NCBI RefSeq assembly: GCF_010499265.1
Contig: NZ_JAAGSC010000031.1
Coordinates: 186,001-250,000, forward strand
Direction: 5' to 3'
DNA: 64,000 bases
Origin: Wenzhouxiangella limi
GTDB lineage: Bacteria > Pseudomonadota > Gammaproteobacteria > Xanthomonadales > Wenzhouxiangellaceae
The first letter of the stretch is position 1. Each line of letters begins with the position of its first letter. The notes below the pieces were generated by a model. The model was given only the letters and a program-made list of their open reading frames with translations, made no database searches and was not told where the DNA came from. The translations under genes and the position numbers were made by a program. Below, piece by piece: positions 56,097 to 64,000 of this stretch.

Positions 56097-58475
56097 TCAC
56101 GAGTCCGGCTTTTCCTCTTTACCGCCATCGGCCAGTCGGTAAATACCGTCTTCGCCACGAACGGATTTGGGTTTGTCCTGCCCGCCCGCCGCACTTTTTG
56201 CGGCCGACTGATCGCCGGCCGGGTCGCCACCGCCACTTGGCGCCTGCGGTTCGGGCTTTTGCGAGGGGCTTTCGCTTTTCACCGGGGGAGAGGATGCCTC
56301 TTCATGGCGGATTCGACGCGGCGTCGCCTTCAGGTCGGTCGAGCCGGACTCTTTCTGGGTCTGGTCGGGTGAGCCGTCGGCGGGTTTGCTGTCAGGCTTG
56401 TCCTGCTGTGACGCGTTGGAAGCAGAGGGACCTGAGGCTTCCTTGCTGCTGCGCCGCTTCTTGCCGCCGCGACGGCGTCGCTTCTTGCGCGGTGGTTTTT
56501 CGCTCTCACCCTGGGGCGTTTGCTCGTTGTCCTGCGCTGTTGACGGCTGGCCTTTTGTCGGCTTGCCGCGGTTGCCGCTCTTCTTCTTTTTCTTCCTCTT
56601 TTTGTCGCTGTTGCCGGCGTCGTTCTGGCCCTGATTATCCCGCCTCGGTTTGTCCTGCCGATCGGGCTTTGACGTCGGGCCACTGCGAGCCCCGGCCCGT
56701 TGATCTGAACGCGGGGCCCGACGCTTGCTGCCCTGGCCCTGACTGGATTTGCGCTTTGATTCCTTGCCCCCCGCACCGAACAGCGAGGCGAGACTGGCCA
56801 TCAATGATTTCCAGAAAGCGGCCAACCCTGACGGTTCCGGGGTGCGCTCCGGGGCGGGTGTGGCGGGGCGGATACCGCTGACGGCGGCCTCGGCCGGGCG
56901 CGTCGTGTTTTCAGCGCCATCGCGCGCCGCCATCGGCGCCATTTCGGTTTCATCTCCGTTGGGCAGGGCATAGCTGGGTTCTTCCATTGTTTCGCTGCCG
57001 CGCAATCGCTGGATTTCAAAGCGCGGGGTTTCCAGCCAGCGGTTGGCCACGATGGTGATCGGTAACTTGTTGCGGCGCTCCAGATCGGCCATGACGCCGC
57101 GCTTTTCGTTGAGCAGGAAATTGGCGACCTCGGGAGGCGACTGCACGATGACGCGTGAGGTGTGGTCTTTCATCGCTTCTTCTTCGGCCAGGCGGAGGAT
57201 GGCGAGGGCAAGCGACTCCACCGATCGGATCGAACCGTAGCCGTCGCAGCGCGGGCAGGTGATATGGCTGGACTCGCCCAGCGACGGCCGCAGTCGCTGG
57301 CGCGACATCTCCAGCAGGCCGAAGCGCGAAATGCGTCCGATCTGGACCCGGGCCTTGTCCATGCGCATGGCGTCGCGCAGGCAGTTTTCGACCTGGCGCT
57401 GGGCCTCTTTGCTGAGCATGTCGATGAAATCAATCACGATCAATCCGCCGAGATCGCGAATGCGCAGCTGGCGGGCAATTTCCCCGGCGGCCTCAAGGTT
57501 GGTCTGCAGCGCCGTTTCCTCGATGTCGGCCCCCTTGGTTGCACGCGCGGAGTTGATGTCGATCGACAGCAGCGCTTCGGTATGGTCGATGACCACCGCC
57601 CCTCCGGAGGGCAGACGCACCTCGCGGGCGAAGGCCGATTCGATCTGGCTTTCGATCTGGTAGCGAGAAAACAGCGGCGTGTCGTCGCGGTAGGCTTTGA
57701 GTTTGCGCAGGTTGTGCGGCATGACCTGCTGCATGAACTCGCGCGCATCTTCAAAGACGCGATCGTCGTCGATCAGGATTTCACCGATATCCTCGCGCAG
57801 GTAGTCGCGCAGGGCGCGGATGATGAGGTTGCTCTCCTGGTAGATCAGGAACGGCGCCGGGCGGGTCTTGGCCGCCTCCAGGATCGCGGTCCACAGCTGG
57901 AGCAGGTAGTCCAGATCCCACTGCAGTTCCTCCTGCTCGCGGCCCACGCCGGCGGTACGCACGATCAGACCCATGCCGTTGGGGACTTCGACCTGTTTGA
58001 GGGTGTCGAGGATTTCCTTGCGTTCGTCGCGCGAGATCTGGCGCGAGACACCACCGGCGCGCGGGTTGTTCGGCATCAGGACCATGTAGCGGCCGGCCAG
58101 GCTGATGAAGGTGGTCAGGGCGGCGCCCTTGGTTCCGCGCTCTTCCTTGTCGACCTGGACGATGACTTCCTGTCCGGCCCGGACGGCTTCCTTGATCTCG
58201 ACCCGGTTGCCCTCATCCAGCGCTTTACGGGCGGTTTCGGAGAAGTACTCCCGGGCGATTTCCTTCATCGACAAAAAGCCGTGGCGTTCGGATCCGAACT
58301 CGACAAAACAGGCGTCGAGACTCGGTTCGACCCGCGTAATCTTGCCCTTGTAGATGTTGGATTTTTTCTGTTCCTGTGCCGGCACCTCGATATCGAGATC
58401 CAGCAGACTCTGGCCATCGGCGATGGCGACACGCACCTCTTCGGGTTGAGTTGCGTTGATCAGCATGCGTTTCAT
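56097..58475 (-). CDS. rne: ribonuclease E
   Basis: RNase E is the main endoribonuclease of mRNA decay and rRNA/tRNA processing. The 792-residue product has the N-terminal catalytic half (start [20 protein letters not shown]): an S1 domain near residues 35-125 ([20 protein letters not shown]), the DNase-I-like active site with the aspartates of [14 protein letters not shown] and [11 protein letters not shown], and the zinc-link CPRCDGYGS. The C-terminal third is long, low-complexity and Arg/Lys-rich ([15 protein letters not shown]), as in the RNA- and protein-binding scaffold. The ATG at 58475 has GGAGG upstream. It is divergent from rluC across a 607-base leader region. Confidence 0.95.
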   Translation of the reverse strand: MKRMLINATQPEEVRVAIADGQSLLDLDIEVPAQEQKKSNIYKGKITRVEPSLDACFVEFGSERHGFLSMKEIAREYFSETARKALDEGNRVEIKEAVRAGQEVIVQVDKEERGTKGAALTTFISLAGRYMVLMPNNPRAGGVSRQISRDERKEILDTLKQVEVPNGMGLIVRTAGVGREQEELQWDLDYLLQLWTAILEAAKTRPAPFLIYQESNLIIRALRDYLREDIGEILIDDDRVFEDAREFMQQVMPHNLRKLKAYRDDTPLFSRYQIESQIESAFAREVRLPSGGAVVIDHTEALLSIDINSARATKGADIEETALQTNLEAAGEIARQLRIRDLGGLIVIDFIDMLSKEAQRQVENCLRDAMRMDKARVQIGRISRFGLLEMSRQRLRPSLGESSHITCPRCDGYGSIRSVESLALAILRLAEEEAMKDHTSRVIVQSPPEVANFLLNEKRGVMADLERRNKLPITIVANRWLETPRFEIQRLRGSETMEEPSYALPNGDETEMAPMAARDGAENTTRPAEAAVSGIRPATPAPERTPEPSGLAAFWKSLMASLASLFGAGGKESKRKSSQGQGSKRRAPRSDQRAGARSGPTSKPDRQDKPRRDNQGQNDAGNSDKKRKKKKKSGNRGKPTKGQPSTAQDNEQTPQGESEKPPRKKRRRRGGKKRRSSKEASGPSASNASQQDKPDSKPADGSPDQTQKESGSTDLKATPRRIRHEEASSPPVKSESPSQKPEPQAPSGGGDPAGDQSAAKSAAGGQDKPKSVRGEDGIYRLADGGKEEKPDS

Positions 58476-59082
58476 TTTTATTGGGTCCTCCGCCGTTCCA
58501 GCCGCCGAGCGGACCGGAACCGGTGACGGAGACATTCTGGTCGCCAGGTCGCCGCCAGCGGCGAACCCTGTCGCAGCGCTGACGGCCAAACCATGCCCTG
58601 GCCTGAATGCCCGGGTGGACTGTTGTTCTACAGGCCGTGCGCGCGGCGGGATATGACCGCCAGCAGCAAGTCCCTGCATCGTCGCGCCCGCAGCGGGCGG
58701 GCGTGATCGCCAGAATGTCTTTCTTCACCAATCCCGGCCGTCCGGAATTCTTTTCGGTCGCCGGGAACGGGCTCATTGTTGAGTTCATGCCGGCATCCGG
58801 GCCGGCCTGTGTCTGTATTCGCTCCGGAGGCAATTCCTCCGGATGGATCGTGAAACCGCGCCTGGCGCCGGCTGCACGTTCAAAGCGTTCTTGTTCAAGG
58901 TGGCGGGTCAGGCCGGTTTTGATCACACGCAAAAGCCATGCTGTTGTGATCCCGGTGCCGGATGGTAACGATCGACAACCGGCCGACGGCCCCATCGCCA
59001 GCCTTCAACCCTGATATGTTAGCACTTGCATCATCCGGGCGATAGATACATCAATGGGTTTTTGGTTGCCGTGCAAGTGCTT
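58476..59082. other. 607-base rne-rluC intergenic region (rne 5' leader)
   Basis: No credible gene was found. In the rne transcript direction it contains hairpin-forming repeats: TCCGGAGG/CCTCCGGA (58823-58830 with 58836-58843), CGCCCG/CGGGCG (58685-58690 with 58694-58699) and GATCACA/TGTGATC (58921-58927 with 58945-58951). In E. coli a long structured rne leader mediates RNase E autoregulation, and this gap is the matching place. Promoters could not be assigned with confidence. Confidence 0.55.
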
Positions 59083-60012
59083 ATGAATTCCGGGAAAGTG
59101 GCTTCGCGGGTTCGACACGTACTGGTACCGGCCGATCGCGGCGGGCAGCGTCTGGATAATTTCCTGGTCGGGCTGCTGGACGGCGTGCCGCGCAGCCTGG
59201 TCTACCGACTGGTCAGGACCGGGCAGGTGCGCGTCAACGGCGGCCGCGCCAAGCCGATGAGGAAGCTCCGGGTCGGCGACGAGGTGCGCGTTCCGCCGGT
59301 CTCGGTCAAGCCGTCCGGACCGGCGACCGTCCCCGATGACCTGGTCGCCGAAATTCGCTCGCGTATCGTCGCCCGCACGGCCGACTTCTGCGTGATCGAC
59401 AAGCCGGCCGGACTGGCGATGCACGGCGGATCCGGGCTGTCGTTTGGCCTGATGGATGTGGTCGCGAGGATTTCGCCGGAATGGCGGCCGGTTCATCGGC
59501 TCGACCGTGCCACCAGCGGACTGGTGATTCTGGCCTGCCATCATCAAGCCCTGGTGGCTCTGCAGCGCTGTTTTACCGGCCGCGAGATCGACAAGCGCTA
59601 CCTGGCTCTGCTCTCCGGCCAGCCTGGCGAGCAGGCTTTCACCGTGGATTTGCCGCTGACAAAGATCCGCGACGGCAGCGGTCAGCACCGGGTCGTGGCC
59701 GATCAGGACGGCCAGTCGGCGCGCTCGCATTTTCGGGTGCTGGAGCGTCTGGCCGGTTATGCCTACGCCGAGGTGCGGATTGAAACGGGGAGAACCCATC
59801 AGATTCGGGCGCATGCCGCCGCCATCGGTCATCCCCTGGCCGGAGACTCACGCTACAATGAAGCGCCGCCACCAGATGGGCTCAAGCGCCTGTTTTTGCA
59901 TGCGCATTGCCTGCGCCTGCCGTGGCCTGAGGATCAGCTTTTCAGCTCGCCGTTGCCGCAAGAATTGAGCACGGTACTGCAGCCATTGCGCCGGAAGGGC
60001 GTCCAGGACTGA
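59083..60012 (+). CDS. rluC: 23S rRNA pseudouridine synthase RluC
   Basis: RluC isomerises uridines 955, 2504 and 2580 of 23S rRNA (E. coli numbering). The 309-residue product has an N-terminal S4 RNA-binding domain (GQRLDNFLVGLLDGVPRSLV, VRVNGGRAKPMRKL) and the catalytic domain. The domain includes the conserved aspartate in VHRLDRATSGLVIL, and IETGRTHQIRAHAAAIGHPLAGD. The ATG at 59083 lacks a strong ribosome binding site; a GTG twelve bases earlier and a TTG at about 59026 are alternatives. Divergence from rne matches E. coli. lolC starts nine bases after its stop. Confidence 0.93.
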   Translation: MNSGKVASRVRHVLVPADRGGQRLDNFLVGLLDGVPRSLVYRLVRTGQVRVNGGRAKPMRKLRVGDEVRVPPVSVKPSGPATVPDDLVAEIRSRIVARTADFCVIDKPAGLAMHGGSGLSFGLMDVVARISPEWRPVHRLDRATSGLVILACHHQALVALQRCFTGREIDKRYLALLSGQPGEQAFTVDLPLTKIRDGSGQHRVVADQDGQSARSHFRVLERLAGYAYAEVRIETGRTHQIRAHAAAIGHPLAGDSRYNEAPPPDGLKRLFLHAHCLRLPWPEDQLFSSPLPQELSTVLQPLRRKGVQD

Positions 60013-60021
60013 CCGAACCCC

Positions 60022-61258
60022 ATGTATCAGCCTCTGCCCCTGTTTGTCGGTCTCAGGTATCTGCGCGCCAAGCGCAGGAACCATTTCATCTCCTTCATCT
60101 CGCTGATCTCCATGGCGGGGATCGCTCTGGGCGTGATGACGCTGATCACGGTCTTGAGTGTGATGAACGGGTTCGAGCGCGAATTGCGCGAAAGGATTCT
60201 GGGCATGGTTTCTCATGCCACGATCCAGGGCTATGACGGTCGCTTTCCGGACTGGCGCGAGGTCGTTGACACGGCCCGGGCCCAGCCGCGCGTGCTGGGC
60301 GCCGCGCCGTATGTGGAGCAGGAGACGATGCTGCGGGCGCGGCGCACGGCCGGGGCGATGATTCGTGGTATCGATCCGGCGGCGGAGCCTGAAGTCTCGG
60401 AAATTCTCGACATGATGCGCTCAGGCAGCCTCGACAGCCTGCAGCCGGGCGCATGGCAGGTGGTGCTGGGTGTCGGGCTGGCCAATCGTCTTGGGGTCGG
60501 CCCGGGCGATTCGGTGACGATTTTTGCGCCTGAAATCCGGGCCACGCCGGGCGGGGTCATACCGCAGGTCCGCCGCTTTGAGGTCAGCGGCCTGTTTGAG
60601 GCCGGGGTCCACGAGTACGATACCGCCCTGGCCTTGATTCACTATCAGGACGCCCAGCGCCTGTTCCGGCTGGGCGAAGACATCAGCGGCATCCGTTTGA
60701 AGCTCGACGACATGATGCGGGCGCGCTGGATCGCGCGCGATATCAGCGCCGAGCTTCCGGGGCTTTACCAGGTGCGCGACTGGACCCAGCAGCACGCCAA
60801 CTTCTTCCGCGCCGTCCAGACCGAAAAGACGGTAATGTTCATTATCCTGTCGCTGATCATCGCGGTGGCGGCCTTCAATATCATCTCCACGCTGGTGATG
60901 GTGGTGACCGACAAGCAGGCCGATATCGCCATCCTGAAAACCATGGGCCTGACCCCGCGCCGGGTCATGGCCGTGTTCATGATCCAGGGCTCGTTGATCG
61001 GGGTGATCGGCACCCTGATCGGCGTCGTGGCGGGTATCGCGCTGGCGCTGAACGTGGAATCGGTGGTTGCCGCGATCGAGAATCTCATGAGCATCGAGTT
61101 TCTCTCGGCCGAGGTCTATTACATCAGTGACCTGCCTTCGGAACTGCGGGCCGGCGACGTGTTCCGCTTTGCCGGCCTGGCGCTGGTGCTGTCCCTGCTG
61201 TCGACGCTGTACCCGGCATGGCGGGCCGCGCGCACCGAGGCGGTGGAGGCGCTACGCT

Positions 61259-61266
<8 letters not shown>
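60022..61266 (+). CDS. lolC: lipoprotein-releasing ABC transporter permease LolC/E-type
   Basis: LolC/E with LolD extracts outer-membrane lipoproteins from the inner membrane and hands them to LolA. The 414-residue product starts [20 protein letters not shown] and has the family pattern: a first transmembrane helix ([20 protein letters not shown]), a large periplasmic domain, and three C-terminal helices. The latter include [20 protein letters not shown], the ATPase coupling loop. Length matches LolC/LolE (about 400). Only one permease gene is present, suggesting a single LolF-like permease or a paralogue elsewhere. Its stop overlaps lolD by eight bases. Confidence 0.9.
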
Positions 61267-61948
<682 letters not shown>

Positions 61949-61975
61949 CCGGTCTGGACGAGTGGGTCAGTAGGC

Positions 61976-64000
61976 ATGGACTGGCGCCACGGATTTGCTT
62001 TTGCCGCCGGCGCCCTGATTGCGGTGCTGTCTCCGGCGCTGCCGCCGCCGTGGCTGCTCGGCGTCCTGGGCGCTTTTTCATTGCTGGCTGCCATCCGCTT
62101 TCGGCCGGCGCGCATGCCGGCCGCGCTGGTGCTGGGGGGCTGCTGGTTTCTGGTGCACGCCCACTTTCTCCTGGCTGAAAGCTGGCCGGCCGATCGTGCC
62201 GGAAGCGAGCTTCCGGTGAGCGGACGGATCGCCGGGCTGCCGGAACGTCAGGGTGATCGGCTGCGTTTCATGCTGGTGCCGGATGGTGCCGCAGCTGACG
62301 AGCTTCCCGGGCGCATTCAGGTGACCTGGTACCGTCCCCGGGAGTACCTGCGACCCGGACAAAGGTGGCGCTTCGACCTGCGCCTGGATCCGCCGGCGGG
62401 CCGTCTGAACCCCGGCGCCTTCGATCTGACCCGTCATTTGCTCTCGCTGGGCGTTGGTGCGACGGCCTCCGTCCAGGGCGGCGCCGAGCGCCTGGCGACG
62501 GCCGGCTGGCGCGGCGCCGTGGATCGAAAACGCCAATACCTCGCCGAACGGCTGCAGGCCGAAACCACGGATCTGGACAACGCCGCGCTGCTGCGCGCGC
62601 TGGGGCTGGCCGACCGCACTGCGATCAGTCCGGAGCTTCGTGAGCTGCTGCAGCGCACGGGCACGGCGCATCTGCTCGCGATCTCCGGGCTCCACATCGG
62701 CATGGTGGCTGGACTGGCCGGTTTTTTGGGCGGATGGTTGCTGAGCCCGCTTTTGCTGTTCAACGCCAGCCTCGACCGCCGCCGGCTCGCGGTGGTCGCG
62801 GGTCTTGCAGCCGGCCTGGGTTACGCCTGGCTGGCCGGCTTTACCCTGCCGACGGTCCGCGCCCTGATCATGCTTGCGGTGGCGGGAACCGCTCTGTCGC
62901 TGCGCCGCGGCGTACAGCCGGCACATGCCTTGCTGCTGGCGCTGCTGGCCGTGCTGCTGCTCGATCCCATGGCGCCGCTGGCGACCGGTTTCTGGCTGTC
63001 TTTCAGCGCGGTTGCCGTTCTCGTGTGGGCATTTGCCTGGCGGCCGTCGCGGGTTGGGCAGGGCTGGCTGCGTGGTCTGGTGCTGACCCAGCTGGTGATC
63101 GGGATCGGCCTGCTGCCGCTCAACATCGGGGTTTTCCAGCAGTGGATTCCCGGCGCGCTGCCGGCCAACCTCATCGCCATCCCGCTGGTGGGTTTCTGGA
63201 TCCTGCCGTTATTGCTCGCGACCCTGCTGACGATGATGCTGGGCCTGCCTTCGGACTGGCTGATCGCGGCGTTGGAGCCGGGTCTGCAGCTCTTGCTGTC
63301 GTTGCTGGAGTGGCTGAACGCGCAAGCCTGGACGAATCGGCACGTGGCCGGCGCCGGATTGTTTGCTGTCATCCTTGCCGTTGTTGGCGCGCTGTGGCTG
63401 ATGGCTCCGCCCGGCTGGCCCGCTCGTTGGCTGGGGGCTTTCCTGTTGCTGCCGCTGGTGCTGCCCGCGGATCGCAAGCCGGATGCTTCCGTGCTCGAGT
63501 TGACGATGTTCGACGTCGGCGACGGCCAGGCCGTGCTGCTGGAAAGCGACGGCCAACGCGTACTGTTCGACACCGGCCCCGGAGACGGCGAGGGCCGGGA
63601 CGCCATCAGTCGCCTGCTCCCGGGCGCAGGTTCTTCCCGTTTCGGCCATTTCCTGGACGGCGTGGTGGTCGCGCGCGGACATCGCGGCCACGCCGGCGGT
63701 CTGGCAACGGCAGCGGGCTGGTCCCACCCGTTGCGGGTGCGAGTCGCGCCGGGTCTGGGCGGCAGCGATTGCCGTCAGGGAGAGGTATGGCCTCTGGGCC
63801 GCTATCGCTTGCGCTTCCTGCATCCCTCGCCGGCCCTGCCGGACCTGGGCGACAACAGTAGCTGCGTGCTGCTGATCGACGGGCCCGGCGGCCGCGCACT
63901 GCTGACGGGCGGCATCGACCACCGGGTCGAAAACCGCCTGCTGGTCGACTATCCGCGGATCAACGCCGACCTCCTGGTGTTGTCGGCCGGCGGTCATCGG
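61976..64000 (+). CDS. comEC: ComEC/Rec2 DNA-uptake channel protein, C-terminus cut by the window edge, with degenerate metallo-beta-lactamase domain
   Basis: ComEC carries single-stranded DNA across the inner membrane during natural transformation. An uninterrupted frame starts at the ATG at 61976 and leaves the window at residue 675. It begins with hydrophobic segments, then an OB-like domain (about 80-190; DLRLDPPAGRLNPGAFD). The competence domain follows (LLQRTGTAHLLAISGLHIGM at about residue 220 and many helices). A C-terminal metallo-beta-lactamase-like domain begins at about residue 500 (LELTMFDVGDGQAVLLES). Its metal motif SHxDxDHxGG reads ARGHRGHAGG; the later LTGD(I) is LTGGI and HHGS is AGGH. 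It is probably not a working nuclease. It follows lolD by 27 bases, an order seen in related bacteria. Confidence 0.9.
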   Translation, partial: MDWRHGFAFAAGALIAVLSPALPPPWLLGVLGAFSLLAAIRFRPARMPAALVLGGCWFLVHAHFLLAESWPADRAGSELPVSGRIAGLPERQGDRLRFMLVPDGAAADELPGRIQVTWYRPREYLRPGQRWRFDLRLDPPAGRLNPGAFDLTRHLLSLGVGATASVQGGAERLATAGWRGAVDRKRQYLAERLQAETTDLDNAALLRALGLADRTAISPELRELLQRTGTAHLLAISGLHIGMVAGLAGFLGGWLLSPLLLFNASLDRRRLAVVAGLAAGLGYAWLAGFTLPTVRALIMLAVAGTALSLRRGVQPAHALLLALLAVLLLDPMAPLATGFWLSFSAVAVLVWAFAWRPSRVGQGWLRGLVLTQLVIGIGLLPLNIGVFQQWIPGALPANLIAIPLVGFWILPLLLATLLTMMLGLPSDWLIAALEPGLQLLLSLLEWLNAQAWTNRHVAGAGLFAVILAVVGALWLMAPPGWPARWLGAFLLLPLVLPADRKPDASVLELTMFDVGDGQAVLLESDGQRVLFDTGPGDGEGRDAISRLLPGAGSSRFGHFLDGVVVARGHRGHAGGLATAAGWSHPLRVRVAPGLGGSDCRQGEVWPLGRYRLRFLHPSPALPDLGDNSSCVLLIDGPGGRALLTGGIDHRVENRLLVDYPRINADLLVLSAGGHR

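Overview
The window is GC-rich, densely coding DNA from a Gram-negative gammaproteobacterium. The evidence is the order mnmA-hflD, a Gly-Cys-Leu tRNA cluster in the order of E. coli glyW-cysT-leuZ, rne divergent from rluC, lolC-lolD-comEC, clpS-clpA beside infA, a GacA/UvrY-type regulator and a TonB-dependent receptor. The mixture of housekeeping genes with a CopL-like protein suggests the Xanthomonadales/Chromatiales side of the class (for example a Wenzhouxiangella-like marine heterotroph). That placement is inference. No phage, transposase, integrase, rRNA operon or CRISPR array was seen. The acnA and comEC genes run off the left and right edges.

Layout. 1-6.1 kb: acnA (start only), hflD, mnmA, then a LysR regulator divergent from the glyoxylate-shunt pair aceB-aceA. 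6.2-16.2 kb: clpS-clpA, infA, a three-domain sugar transferase, three tRNAs, a siderophore-type TonB receptor and a lone arginine deiminase. 16.2-22 kb: a cytochrome b5-like protein, a ferric-reductase-like flavohaem protein and a PQQ-type sugar dehydrogenase overlapping as one operon; then a small membrane protein, a lytic transglycosylase-like lipoprotein and an ABC1/UbiB-family kinase. 22-26.5 kb: a sugar/osmolyte group with a GalT/HIT-like protein, a phosphoribulokinase-like kinase, a sucrose-phosphate-synthase-like GT4 and glgC.

26.6-44.8 kb is the most unusual part. Nearly every gene is on the minus strand and concerns sulfur or copper. It holds a Tat-exported sulfide:quinone oxidoreductase with a small membrane protein and a porin; a CusCBA copper/silver efflux system with a CopL-like protein and a cytochrome c; a PsrABC-like molybdenum/iron-sulfur/NrfD complex; an eleven-haem cytochrome c; a rhodanese-fold protein that lacks the catalytic cysteine but ends in a C-terminal cysteine; and a triple-rhodanese protein. 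Two FNR-type sites lie upstream, one before the SQR operon and one before the triple-rhodanese gene. Each has a -10-like hexamer at the spacing expected for an FNR site at -41.5. I propose an oxygen-regulated extracytoplasmic sulfur/polysulfide respiration module, partly undescribed.

44.8-64 kb returns to housekeeping: a class III aminotransferase, serA divergent from a D-2-hydroxyglutarate-dehydrogenase-like flavoenzyme, an S9 peptidase, a DUF2237 protein, an EF-G-like GTPase without the usual catalytic histidine, coaE, gacA/uvrY, rne, rluC, lolC, lolD and a comEC whose metallo-beta-lactamase domain has lost its metal-binding motifs.
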